Shown piece by piece: positions 50,748 to 61,849 of a stretch of DNA of 64,000 nucleotides. Each line of letters begins with the position of its first letter. Within the stretch, counting starts at the first letter, position 1. Under the pieces are notes generated by a model. It was not told where the DNA came from. It did not search any database and was given only the letters and a program-made list of their open reading frames with translations. The position numbers and the translations under genes are program-made. Origin of the DNA: Alisma plantago-aquatica (Eukaryota > Streptophyta > Magnoliopsida > Alismatales > Alismataceae); assembly GCA_963693085.1 (NCBI GenBank), contig OY856412.1, positions 344,826,457-344,890,456 on the forward strand, in the 5' to 3' direction.

Positions 50748-53717
50748 TGTGACACCTAATTTTAGTAGAGTGTAGCTTGTGCCGTGTTAAGCTATGGCTG
50801 AATTTTATATTGACTTGGTGCGGTGCCTTGGTCAGCCTTTGGTGCGATAATCTTCAAGTTCCTGGTCTATTGGAGCCGTTAAGCCGTGTGGCAGGTGAGG
50901 ATCCACTTCACCACGATTTATGGACCTGGGATGATAGTGAATTGTGTGTGGCAGTAGTTGTTTCATCTCAAATAGGAGAGTTGAAAGACCCATGCTCTGA
51001 GTCAGTTGTTGTAGATATGAGGTCGACCGAGATCTCTACCCACCATCACCGCTTGCCCCTTTCCACTAGTTTCAGGTGGTGCGAGTGCAAGGTAGGGCAC
51101 TAAGAAAGAAGAAAGCTGAAGTGCAGTAGAGGGAAGGTCCATCAGCAATGCTTCGAGGAGGAGACACAGCTCCGACAGCAAGACTAGGTGGAAGGTTGTC
51201 TGCACGCTGACGAACAACACCAAGTTTAGAATAGTGGTTGATCGTGCCTAGGAGGATGGACTCTCGCCAGCTGCGGTGGCAGTTTTGTGTGGAGAACAGA
51301 CCCAAGGGCGGCAGCGCCATCTGCAGGGCGGAGCAGCAGCTGGAGGGGACCGATCGCTAATCGAAGGAAAGGAGTCAGGCGGTGGCCATGAGACGGAATC
51401 AGAGAAGCAACACCCTGCGGAGATGGAGGAGAAGCCATCTGTGGACAAGCAACTCCCAGCGGACCAAGTCCTTGCGGGAAACATGTCTCACGGTGGAGGT
51501 TATGTGAGGCTGAGAAGAGAGCGGTACTAATGGAGACTAGCACCGATGAGCACCTGGGTGAAGATCTGGAATGGAGGCAAAACGCCTCTTTGCTCCGCCA
51601 CAGCCAGAGCTAGGCGGTGACACCCTTGCTGAGGAGGAGAAGGCATGGCATCATCTTACCAAAGAAGATGATGGCTGAGAAAGATGGAGATCTAGAGGAG
51701 AAGCGAGGTCGGCGGAGTGTGTGCATCTAGCAGATCTTTTGGAGACGCTGCCAAGCGAGAAGAAGAAAGATACCCATACCTCGCTGGTTCCCTGGAAGAC
51801 GGCGGCGCCCAGGCGCTGCGTCTGGCGGAGAACCCGCTTCTCGTACATCAGCCTAGAATGCAAGGAAGGAGGAGCCGCGAACCATATCATAGTGTGAACC
51901 GGAAAATCAGCCACGAACCAACTGGCCCAAGCAAAGAGCCACGCCCCAAGTGGACACATGGCAGTCATCGATTGGCCATTCAAGGTATTTGTCTTATAAA
52001 TGATTAGAACTTGTATCATTTATAATAAATAGCTATGATGTCCAATAATTCCCAGAAAAATATCAGTATGTTCATAAAAATGATTAGAATCATGTGAAAT
52101 CCTGATATCAGTCTTTTGAAGCTTAATGTGAGTAATATCATGTAAGATGCTTTAAACTTGTTTTATGGATAATAAATAGCAAACAGTGACATAAAATTAT
52201 GATAAGACATGTTTATAATGGATATGATGTCAGTTATGGTCATGTTGATGTAAGAAATCATGTATTTTGATTAATATGGCTAATTAGGGCTAATAACCCT
52301 AAATAAAATGTATTAAATACATACACGCTCAATAAATGATGAAATTTACAGAGTAAGTTCATACCAGTAATCTAAAGTTAAGATGTAACTCAGATATCAG
52401 TCACATGCATAGAATTCATATTACAAATGAAGATGACCCTTAATACATGTGATGTAACCCTAATATGGTTAATGAAGGTGACATAATGTTAAATATGTTC
52501 ACATAATAATGTGACACATGAGTATATTTAGTTTTTGAGCCATAATATGGAAAGTGACATCAGTTGATAATTCTAAGATAAGAATGCAAGTAATGATGCA
52601 CATATCCTAATGAACTAAGGAAAACACTAATATGAACGTGATTAGGGTTAAGATGAGATATAATAGGATGAGAATCTGATGGTAGTATATGATCTTGTCT
52701 TGATCAAGTTTGACCAAGCTTATAGTTGACATCAGTGATATGTGTTTAGTATGATCTATCTCTTTGGAAGGTACGCCATTACCTCTTACTTGGCTTATTA
52801 TACAATATGCTTGTGTTATATGAGTAGTAAAATACTTGGCATATGGTATTGGATGAAATGATTGTTCCTGTATGATATGTTGTTTGATTTTCCATACTTA
52901 TTTCTATGAACACATGAAACATAAGATATCTGGTCCATCATATGATAGCACTAAACTCTTTGGTAGTACAGTGCATTGAAGTGATCTCAAACTCTTTGGT
53001 AGTAGATCACATGTGTTAGATCTCAAACTCTTTGGTAGTAGATCACACGTAAAATGATCTCAAACTCTTTGGTAGTAGATCATAAGGCCTGAAAAGCATC
53101 AAAGCCCTAGGGGCAGATGTACGAGATATATGATGGAAATATGATTAAAATATGTGTTCTCTTTTGTTAATGAATATCTTTGTGCAAGTATATGCTTTTT
53201 TTATATTCTTATGTTACTCCCAAGTACATTAGTTTTATCTTATTGCCAAGATATGATGAGAGGTAAATAAAAGACACGTAGGCGTACTCAGTACAATATT
53301 CATGAAATATTGTGCTGACGTGTACCGCATGTAATCTTTTTGTTTAGGTTTTGGTTATGCTCTTGAAGATGTAGGATAGAGAGAGTTGTGTAGTGAACTG
53401 ATGTAAAGGTGGACCTGTTGTCTTAAGATCTTGTAGTTTAGTTGTAGTACATGTATATGTATAATTTTGCTGTTCAATATGTAATATCAAATGTTGTAAC
53501 AATTCATGTTATAATTATATGTTGAATGGTGAACATGTGTGTATGGTTTTATTATTGTTCATGTACATGTGCTACTGATTGTTTCCTTCTGACTCCCTCT
53601 GATTTTCTTCTTCTTAGCCTTATGTGGGATGTTTAAATTGGGATTCACGCTGAGGTGAGGGTTTCAATTTGGACGTCACACATCAGATTAAGTTTTAGAA
53701 AATCCGGGGACGTCACA
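50748..53717 (+). repeat. Long LTR (copy C), gypsy-like, plus orientation
   Basis: Starts TGTGACACCT and ends GGGGACGTCACA, about 2.97 kb. Its plan mirrors LTRs A and B read in the opposite direction: a GC-richer segment (about 50880-51960), then AT-rich sequence, a tandem array about 0.6 kb before the end, then a GTGCTGAC-type block. A TATA-like TTATAAATG lies near 51993. No primer site follows and no 5-bp duplication is evident, so a solo LTR with eroded flanks is possible. Open frames in the GC-rich part overlap on both strands and are not called as genes. Confidence 0.5.
52945..53092. repeat. 36-bp tandem repeat inside LTR C, four units
   Basis: AAACTCTTTGGTAGTA occurs at 52953, 52989, 53025 and 53062 (spacing 36, 36, 37). 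In three units it is flanked by GATCT and AGATC, so each can form a hairpin with the conserved block as loop. Confidence 0.92.
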
Positions 53718-53719
53718 AC
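53715..53719. other. Target-site duplication ACAAC, left of the copia-like element
   Basis: ACAAC precedes the LTR at 53720 and recurs at 60869-60873 after the second LTR. Confidence 0.92.
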
Positions 53720-54062
53720 TGTTGGCTAAATGGACATCTATAAATCCCTTTGTTTTGATTATCACAAACATTTCATTCTTATTGATCTAACGAGCTACTT
53801 GAGTGTGCAGGATTAAGGTGGATGATAAAGCAACTAGGGAAATCCATATGCTTACATGTTTATGTTTTCATGCAATGTAATCGCTTTGTAAAAACTTGTA
53901 CAAAAATATAATGTACAAGTACTTAGATTGCATGTAAATCAAGCGTTAGATTCTCCCTAGATAAACACCACATTTAGATAAGTCATTCCCTTCAAATAGG
54001 ATCACATATGCACACTCATACATATAATTAGTGCCTAAATTGAAACATTGAAACAGGATCAA

Positions 54063-54267
54063 TCTCGGTCGACAAACTCCTCGACCGAGACACTTTCGGT
54101 CGACAATCTTCTCGACCGAGACAGATCCAATGTAGCCGTTAGACACAACTAATAAGGTAGTTGGCAGTTGGAGATAGACGTTGCAAATCACTTGTTCCAG
54201 AGAGCCTGTCGGTCGACAAAAGTTCGAGCGAGTAGGTGTCTCGGTCGACCATTCTTCGACCGAGATG
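54063..54267. repeat. TCGGTCGA hairpin cluster in the 5' LTR
   Basis: Four short inverted repeats of the form CTCGGTCGAC-N(5-7)-TCGACCGAG at about 54063-54090, 54094-54121, 54208-54235 and 54238-54267; the third is less perfect. The same cluster is at 59788-59998 in the 3' LTR. Confidence 0.9.
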
Positions 54268-54400
54268 GTCTCTGACAGCAACTACAGAATTAATTAATTA
54301 GCCGTTGTTAAAGCAACAAACTTGTACCTAACGGCTAGTTAAGCACTTAGAAACCCCTAGAAGTTGTCTAGAACGTCCTTAAGCATCCTTAGGACATTCC

Positions 54401-54408
54401 TATAAATA
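54401..54408 (+). promoter_or_regulatory. LTR TATA box
   Basis: TATAAATA, about 130 bp downstream of the hairpin cluster. The equivalent in the 3' LTR is at 60125. The transcript start is expected about 30 bp further on. Confidence 0.65.
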
Positions 54409-55142
54409 AGACAAGCCATAGGACACTCAAATACACTTGTTACACTTGAGAAATCCTTGAGCATACTTTGAGCAATCTGTTTGTGAGCAATTTGAGCATT
54501 GTGACTATTGGCTACTTCCTTCCTTAGCTCAAAATTCGTGTCCTATAGGCTAGTATCTCCTACCCACTACAATCACAAGTCCATACACTTGGTTAGGAGA
54601 TCTATATGCTTGATCTAGGCAAATCAAGCCTTGGGCTACAAAGGATAAGTTGTAATTTCCTTTTTCCTTTCTTGTTCTTTATTACCGTTTGTACTCTCCT
54701 TGCTACTCCTAGGTTGGAGGCTGCTGATTGGAGAGGGTAGAGTTCTTCTTGGCGAAGAAGGTGACTTTGAGCTACATCAGAAGGCTGGTGCAACGGGAGG
54801 TTACTTCTAGAGAGGAAGGCTACTTCAAGGGGGAGCTTGGAGTTACTTCAAGAAGGCTACCTCAAAGTTGGTGCACCTACTTCAAGTGAAGTCTGTTCAA
54901 AGGGTGTAAAGGAAAGTATTGTATTTTGTATAAATCCTTGAGAAGGTAATAAAATAAATACTTTCAAAATCTCGGTTGGGTAAGCAACCGGGTAGTGGAC
55001 TGACAACTTTAGTATTTGCTAATGTTGGAACCACTCTAAACGCCTGTCTCCTTCTTCTAATTTCAATTGTGGTAGATTGAGTTCAATAAATTGTTAAAAA
55101 ATTTTAAAAACTCTATTCACCCCCCCTCTAGTGTTTTTCAAT

Positions 55143-55154
55143 TGGTATCAGAGC
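55143..55154 (+). promoter_or_regulatory. Primer-binding site, initiator-Met tRNA
   Basis: TGGTATCAGAGC, the exact plant consensus, two bases after the 5' LTR. Confidence 0.93.
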
Positions 55155-55187
55155 AGGCTTCAAGGAAACCTAACCAGATCTTGAAGA

Positions 55188-56093
55188 ATGGAGGGTAATG
55201 GTGATTACAATCACAACAAAAGGTGTTACTTGGACAAAACTACAACATGTTGCAATTGGTGCTTAGGAACAAGCCACACAACAACTAGATTCCCATGGAG
55301 ATCAAAGAAAGAAGATGAGAACAAAGATTGTCTCATTGCTACAACTAGCGAGGAAGAAGAAGAAGAGGTAAGTCTTTTTGATTTATCTAAAGAAGAACTA
55401 GTTGCTAGCCTTGAAGAAACACATATTAAATATGTTGAATGCAAGAAGAAATTAAAGAAATCTAATAAAGCAAATGATGAATTACATGCTAAGCTTCTTG
55501 CTATTACATCTGAAAATGAAGATCTTAAAAAGATCATTGAAGATCATGATATTGAGATAAAATCTATAGAGGTAAATTGTAATCTACTTTCTTTAGAGAA
55601 GAATAATTTGCAAAGTCAAGTAAATGATCTTAAAAAACAACCCATTTTATGCAACCATCTAGATTATGATTCTATTGTCAAAGAAATAAATTCATTGTCA
55701 TCTAATCTAGATCAAGCAAAACTAGATATCAAGAAGAGAATGGAAGAGATTGCCAAGTTACAACAAAAAGTTAGTAATTTGAATAATAATGGCATTCTTG
55801 ATCAAATCTTAGATAATTCCTATCATCAAATTGGGAGAAGAGGACTAGGTTACAAGCCTAAAGGGAAATCCTATCAACAACCTAGTTGGAGAAAGTCACA
55901 AACCCATCAATCTATATATGTACCTAAAGGAACATCTTCACCCAAGGACAACACAGAACACAACCATAGAAAAAGATATGAGGTTGACTCGATATGCTGT
56001 CATTATTGTTTGCGCCTTGGTCACTATTCTTTTTCATGCCCTTACAAGAGAAAAGATGTCGAGTTAGTTTGGGTTCCAAAACCTCCAAACTAA
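55188..56093 (+). CDS. Truncated SIRE-like gag: coiled coil and zinc knuckle
   Basis: 301 codons from ATG 55188, 34 bases after the primer site. Residues about 17-36 hold a degenerate first knuckle (CCNWCLGTSHTTTRFP, last Cys replaced by Phe). An acidic EEEEEE stretch and a long Lys/Glu/Asn/Leu-rich coiled coil follow (about 58-200), then a basic Gly/Lys/Ser/Gln segment, then an intact CCHC knuckle CHYCLRLGHYSFSC (about 269-282) and the C-terminal VWVPKPPN. In SIRE-like copia gag the coiled coil, second knuckle and WVPK end come in this order. The N-terminal capsid (UBN2-type) region and everything after WVPK are missing. It could bind RNA but should not form a complete particle by itself. 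The frame is intact. Confidence 0.8.
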   Translation: MEGNGDYNHNKRCYLDKTTTCCNWCLGTSHTTTRFPWRSKKEDENKDCLIATTSEEEEEEVSLFDLSKEELVASLEETHIKYVECKKKLKKSNKANDELHAKLLAITSENEDLKKIIEDHDIEIKSIEVNCNLLSLEKNNLQSQVNDLKKQPILCNHLDYDSIVKEINSLSSNLDQAKLDIKKRMEEIAKLQQKVSNLNNNGILDQILDNSYHQIGRRGLGYKPKGKSYQQPSWRKSQTHQSIYVPKGTSSPKDNTEHNHRKRYEVDSICCHYCLRLGHYSFSCPYKRKDVELVWVPKPPN

Positions 56094-57376
56094 ATGAACA
56101 GAATCAAGTTGAGATATGACCAAGGACCTTAGTTGCATATTTCTACGTCTATCTCAACTCAACATAATGGGATAACAAATAAATTCAAGTATCTAAATAT
56201 TTAACTTGCATAGTTATTTGGAAGCAATTAACAGTTTCAGAAATATTGTCGGTCGAGAGACTGTCGACCGAGACACTGTCGGTCGAGAAATTGTCGATCG
56301 AGCATGTCACTGTTTTCCAGTCTGTTGCAAAATTGCTGAAATTTTTTTCATGAAATTGCTATCTATTTGTGATTGATGAATGGATATATATTTTGAAAAT
56401 CATCCCTACAAATTTAAATGAGATTAATATTAGTTTAATTCATAAATAATTTAAGTTTAAACTGAAATTATGCTTAGCTCAAATAAAAAGAAAATTTCTA
56501 TTTCCACATGATCATGTGATGGAATTATGTGCTGCTATCATGGACATACTTTCAATATTTGGTACGCATAGATAATGATGAATTGTATGCATGGATCCGT
56601 GATGATACTCGGCAAGAAAAATGATTTATTGGTTATATGCTATTGCTTGCAACACATAAGACAAAATCTCTAAATTAGTATCTATGAAGAAATTGAGATA
56701 TTAATTGTGCCTTCATTTAAGAATTATATCAAGTAGTATGATTCAACTTGATACTTAATCAAAATTTTATGCAGATATTATACTCGATATGTTCAATTTG
56801 AAAATCTGCAAATTTGCCTCTTGGTTAAAATGAAATTTGACCAAGGGGCGCTGTGGTCGTAGTCAAAATTGACCTAAAATAAGTTTGACACAATAACTAT
56901 TTGAACATCATTTTATTGTGATTAAAAGCAAAATCAATTTATGATCACAAATTATCCCAATATTGTCAATAATAAAACAAAATATTACTCCCTTAGAAAA
57001 TATATATATGCTCTACAAAATCAGTCTATCATTTGCATTAAAAATCCGCTTAAAAATGTGTACCCAGTAAGTCTGTCGGTCGACGAATCTTCGACCGAAA
57101 ACCTCTCGGTATGCCCACCTCTCTCGACCGACAGAATCTAGACAGACCTAACATCGGACACACTTCTGGTCGAAAATTTTTCGACCGAGACAGTGTCGGT
57201 CGACAATTGCTCGACCAAGAAAGAGCCGTTGGGATATGACCGTTGCAATCTGACTGTTACCGTTAACGGCCGACCGTTGCAAGTCGACCGTTGGACGGCC
57301 GAAGTGGCGCGTCTGAAATATGACCGTTGCGGACTCTCGGTCGACAAATTGTCGACCGACCAGGTCACTGGATTGC
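56094..57376. other. Non-coding internal region with hairpin motifs
   Basis: No coding segment was found. It contains two TCGGTCGAG hairpins at 56247-56303 and five more at about 57075-57362. Copia protease, integrase and RT, which should start here, are absent. Confidence 0.7.
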
Positions 57377-57384
57377 TATAAAAG
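57075..57384 (+). promoter_or_regulatory. Internal promoter-like module: hairpins, CCGTTG repeats, TATA box
   Basis: Five TCGGTCGA/TCGACCGA inverted pairs flank a segment (57225-57330) with about six CCGTTG/CCGTTA (AACGG on the other strand, a MYB-core-like motif). TATAAAAG follows at 57377-57384 and the ATG at 57519 is 135 bp downstream. The arrangement copies the logic of the LTR promoter without being a simple duplicate of it. Confidence 0.6.
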
Positions 57385-57518
57385 GAGCAAAAACGGGTCA
57401 CTTCTTCACACATTCATATTCTTGTTTCCATAGGCTCTCTCTAGTGAACTCTTGTGCAAATCTTTAGCATCCTCATCCCCAAGACTTCCTTGCTTCTTCT
57501 CCACCTTCAAGCAACGCA

Positions 57519-58889
57519 ATGGCATCATCCTCTGCTCGTGGAAAGAAGAAGGTCGCTGGCAGGAAACAAAGGGAGGCCACTCCACCATTGACGATCATCA
57601 ACGACATTGCCTTCGTCGACGGAGATGCTGGTGATCGGTATCTATGGCTCTCCTCCAAAGCTCCTCTCCCATGATGACCAGTTGAAGTTATGGACTTCCT
57701 CAACATCGTCGACTTGGAGGATCTCTTCGAGGTGCAAAAGTTAAAAGAATTCATCAACCCTTCTTTCCCTTCCTATTCCATTAAGGTATTGAATGAATTC
57801 TATGCTAACCTCATCTCCCACTCTGAAAATGAAACCCTATTCGTCTATACTATGGTCAATGGGCATAGCTTTCGATTTTCTGAAGGGGATATTCTTGACA
57901 TGCTAGATATTGACATAGATGAATATCAAGACACACTTGACCTTACATCTGGAAACCCACTTAATCAATTTTCCCAAGATAACCATACCGTTAGTCTTAG
58001 TGACATCAAAAGGACCATTTTTCAATCCAATACAACCTGTCACGAAGATAGGGGCACATACTATGCTATCAATCTCAAACCAGCTGCTAGGATTATAAAC
58101 CTTATTGTTTCAACAAACATACATCCTAGAGCAAATAAGTCTGACGTTCCTATTTTTCGTATGTGTCTAATATATGCCATTATCCAACGTATTCCCACAA
58201 ATTTTATCCGCATCATTCTTAAAAACATGCTTGAGTTTTCTGGCAATCCTCCATATGCTGATCTTGTATGCCAAATTACTCAACATTTTCTTAAGACCCA
58301 AATTGAGGATATGGGATATACATGGGAGCGTAGACCACAAAAAATAAGTAAGAATACTATAGAAAAAATGGGAATTGATTTCGGTCATATGAGGGCAAGG
58401 GTAGAAGGAGAGACATCCACCCAAGATATACCACCTCCACCTCCTCCTACCAGCCTACCCTATGATCCCATCCAAAACACTCTAACCTATGTTGCTGGGT
58501 CACAATATCATCTTAGTAAACAACTAGATTATAGCCATCATGCCATGACTTATCTAAACCAAAGAATGCAAACTCTTTCTCCAAACCAACCAGATGAATA
58601 TCCTTATTCTTTAAATCCTGGCATGCTCAATCCATATAACCCATCTTACAACTACTATCAACCTCCACCTCCACCATCTACTGATCTCACACATACTCAG
58701 TTTTCATCAATGCAACTGCAAGATATTGCTGCTCATTTCCGATTTGATCGTGCTCCAACCTTCTTGGAGGCATATGCCTTAACCAAGACAGGTGCTCTGG
58801 AGTGGCAAACATTGGTCCAGTATTATGGAGCTGAGCCTTTTCTTGGGAAAGACCCTGATGTTGATGTAATTCTTAAGTCTTTCCAGTGA
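57519..58889 (+). pseudogene. Plant transposon-protein-like gene carried inside the copia-like element
   Basis: ATG 57519 opens MASSSARGKKKV and runs 51 codons to two consecutive stops (TGATGA, 57672-57677). The same frame then continues open for 399 codons from ATG 57690 to 58889. The two parts together (about 456 residues) look like the 'putative plant transposon protein' family (PF20167-like): basic N-terminus, a DGDAGDRYLWLSS segment, then SYSIKVLNEFYANL, VNGHSFRFSEGDIL and LKPAARIINLIVSTNIHP. Two polyproline stretches (about residues 247-254 and 324-330 of the 399-codon part) and a TFLEAYALTKTGALEW tail follow. Molecular function is unknown. It has no RT, integrase or transposase motif. 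A TATA box lies 135 bp upstream. Whether translation can start at 57690 is open. Confidence 0.65.
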
Positions 58890-59429
58890 GATGTGGAGTT
58901 GTATTAGTTGTAATGGAATCTTTGCAAAATTGTAATAAATGGGTTATCTTTACATGATTTGGCTATCTTTTCATGCTTGTAATGAAATTAGTTATCTTTA
59001 TAATGGATATTTTTTTTGGCATCATTTGAATTTGGATTATGAGACTATTGTAGAGCATACAAAATAAGGGGAGTAATAAATACAAATAAATCAAAAAGGA
59101 TGAAAATCTTTGCAAATACCTAAAACTTAAAGTTATGGCTAAATTGACATCTACTGCAAAGCACTTATACCTTGGGATATCTATCTAAAGGGGATCATAT
59201 TATAAAATTAAGGGGGAGAAGTAATATCACATATTCAACATGGATATCTTTTTGAAATGACAAAGGGGGAGAAAAGAATATCAAAATAAAATAAAGATCA
59301 AAACTATAATGAAAAAGGCCAAGCACTTACTTGCAAAAGAAGAAAAGCTACAAAAGGTAATCTAAAGGTATGAAACTCATATGGTTTATATTTCCTTTAT
59401 TTATATTTTTGGAAATGTTTGTCATCTTC

Positions 59430-59442
59430 AAAAAGGGGGAGA
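59430..59442 (+). other. Polypurine tract
   Basis: AAAAAGGGGGAGA-type run immediately before the 3' LTR, as expected for plus-strand priming. Confidence 0.9.
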
Positions 59443-59443
59443 T

Positions 59444-60868
59444 TGTTGGCTAAATGGACATCTATAAATCCCTTTGTTTTTATTATGACAAACATTTCAT
59501 TCTTATTGATCTAACGAGCTACTTGAGTGTGCAAGATTAAGGTGGATGATAAAGCAACAAGGGAAATCCATATGCTTACATGTTTATGTTTTCATGCAAT
59601 GTAATCGCTTTGTAAAAACTTGTACAAAAATATAATGTACAAGTACTTAGATTGCATGTAAATCAAGCGTTAGATTCTCCCTAGCTAAACACCACATTTA
59701 GATAAGTCATTCCCTTCAAATAGGATCACATATGCACACTCATACATATAATTAGTGCCTAAATTGAAACATTGAAACAGGATCAATCTCGGTCGACAAA
59801 CTCCTCGACCGAGACACTTTCGGTCGACAATCTTCTCGACCGAGAAAGATCCAATGTAGCCGTTAGACACAACTAACAAGGTAGTTGGTAGTTGGAGATA
59901 GACGTTGCAAATCACTTGTTCCAGAGAGCCTGTCGATCGACAAAAGTTTGACCGAGTAGGTGTCTCGGTCGACCATTCTTCGACCGAGATGGTCTCTGAC
60001 AGCAACTGCAGAATTGATTAATTAGCCGTTGTTAAAGCAACAAACTTGTACCTAACGGCTAGTTAAGCACTTAGAAACCCCTAGAAGTTGTCTAGAATGT
60101 CCTTAAGCATCCTTAGGCCATTCCTATAAATAGGACAAGCCATAGGACACTCAAATACACTTGTTACACTTGAGAAATCCTTCAGCATACTTTGAGCAAT
60201 CTGTTTGTGAGCAATTTGAGCATTGTGACAATTGGCTACTTCCTTCCTTAGCTCAAAATTCGTGTCCTATAGGCTAGTATCTCCTACCCACTGCAATCAC
60301 AAGTCCATACACTTGGTTAGGAGATCTATACGCTTGATCTAAGCAAATCAAGCCTTGGGCTACAAAGGATAAGTTGTAATTTCCTTTTTCCTTTCTTGTT
60401 CTTTATTACCGTTTGTACTCTCCTTGCTACTCCTAGGTTGGAGGCTGCTGATTGGAGAGGGTGGAGTTCTTCTTGGCGAAGAAGGTGACTTTAAGCTACT
60501 TCAGAAGGCTGGTGCAACGGGAGGTTACTTCTAGAGAGGAAGGCTACTTCAAGGGGGAGCTTGGAGTTACTTCAAGAAGGCTACCTCAAAGTTGGTGCAC
60601 CTACTTCAAGTGAAGGCTGTTCAAAGGGTGTAAAGGAAAGTATTGTATTTTGTATAAATCCTTGAGAAGGTAATAAAATAAATACTTTCAAAATCCCGGT
60701 TGGGTAAGCAACCGGGTAGTGGACTGACAACTTTAGTATTTGCTAAAGTTGGAACCACTCTAAACACCTGTCTCCTTCTTCTAATTTCAATTGTGGTTGA
60801 TTGAGTTCAATAAATTGTTAAAATTATTTAAAAACTCTATTCACCCCCCCCCCCTCTAGTGTTTTTCA
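59444..60868 (+). repeat. 3' LTR of the copia-like element
   Basis: 1,425 bp, collinear with 53720-55140. It has about 30 substitutions by eye and a longer C run near its end (60843-60855). Hairpins at 59788-59998, TATA box at 60125. ACAAC duplication follows. Confidence 0.95.
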
Positions 60869-60873
60869 ACAAC

Positions 60874-61849
60874 TGCTACCCAAGTAAGTGGAATAAGTTG
60901 AGAACAACTTCAACATCTAATTTGAAAAATGTTACCATGACTATATAATGCCTTTTTCACATATATATAGGTCAAAACTTAGGTATAAAGTTGCATCCTC
61001 TTAACATTAATTGTATGTTCCTTGAACTATAGAAGATTATTAATATTAAATGAGCTTGATATCATATATTGTTTCACATGACCATGTCCACAAATTTCAT
61101 AGTCACATTTATCAAGTGTAAAGTATGCTCCAATGGAGGGAAAATTTCCATTTACATCACTCACAATGATCCACAAGTGTCATAGTGTACCGAATCACAA
61201 GTTGTATGGAAACCCTTATTTATAATCTTGTTGGACCAATGTTAAAGTACACAGAATAACATTTGATTACAATAGTAAACTTAGGTCAACAAATCTTAGT
61301 CACCACTATCACATTGAGATATGACTGTGACTTGCCATGACATGGCTTCCACATTGCATTCTCAAAGTAGGTATGTCTAGTACAACTTGTTATCTACCAG
61401 GTGCCCATGTATATGAGTTGATATCTATATCATGACCAGAGAGACATATTTAGTATCCATAGTACAAACTAGTCTTATATATTATTCTTTACATATAATA
61501 TCCACAACAACAACCATATAGGATGATTTCAAGAATCAATACTCTAAAGTATAAATATGATCTCATGTTCAATCCCTCAATCTAAACCATGTGTCATTGA
61601 GTCAAACATTTTTAAGATATTTTACATTTATTCATTATCTCAATGCAGAAACAAACATAATAAGTAGAATCTCCTTTATTAATAATCAAATAGTATACAA
61701 TGTATCTCAATTACAATCATGAAATGATGGCTATTAGGGCATACAACCAACATAGGTTACAACGTAAAGAACTCATAATTAAAATAAAGTTTAGATATAC
61801 ATATTTACATAACCATTGCAAGTTAATTATAGATAGGTAATTAGGTTAT
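60874..61849. other. Right flank of the composite insertion, nothing recognised
   Basis: AT-rich, no open frame of note, no LTR or primer-site signal. It should belong to the element that first inserted into the LINE, because LINE homology resumes only at the duplication beginning at 61850. Confidence 0.5.

Larger units (their letters stand above)
53720..55140 (+). repeat. 5' LTR of the copia-like element
   Basis: 1,421 bp, beginning TGTTGGCTAAATGGAC and ending CTAGTGTTTTTCA. Four TCGGTCGA-type hairpins (54063-54267), CCGTTA/G motifs near 54140 and 54300, and a TATA box TATAAATA at 54401 make up the promoter half. Confidence 0.95.
53720..60868 (+). mobile_element. Copia-like LTR retrotransposon, non-autonomous, with extra ORF
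   Basis: A 7,149-bp element with TG...CA LTRs (53720-55140 and 59444-60868), ACAAC duplication, Met primer site (55143-55154) and polypurine tract (59430-59442). The internal region holds a gag C-terminal ORF (55188-56093), an unrelated transposon-protein-like gene (57519-58889), and no protease, integrase, RT or RNase H. The gag tail resembles SIRE-type copia elements. I counted about 30 LTR mismatches by eye (roughly 2%), so it is the youngest LTR insertion in the window. It must depend on a relative for enzymes. Confidence 0.93.

Noticed and set aside
51226..52019. Open frames of 78-122 codons on both strands in a GC-rich segment
   Set aside because: Overlapping frames on both strands without motifs, inside an LTR; GC-rich sequence simply lacks stop codons.
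52945..53092. CRISPR-like array (36-bp period)
   Set aside because: Plant LTR context, spacers are near-identical and partly palindromic, only four units, no cas genes.
53946..54281. Minus-strand 111-codon frame in the LTR (also 59685-60005)
   Set aside because: It is a shadow of the TCGGTCGA hairpins, which read as SVE/STE repeats; it lies on the antisense strand of an LTR promoter.
57138..57413. Minus-strand 91-codon frame upstream of the captured gene
   Set aside because: Another translation of the TCGGTCGA inverted repeats with no independent support.
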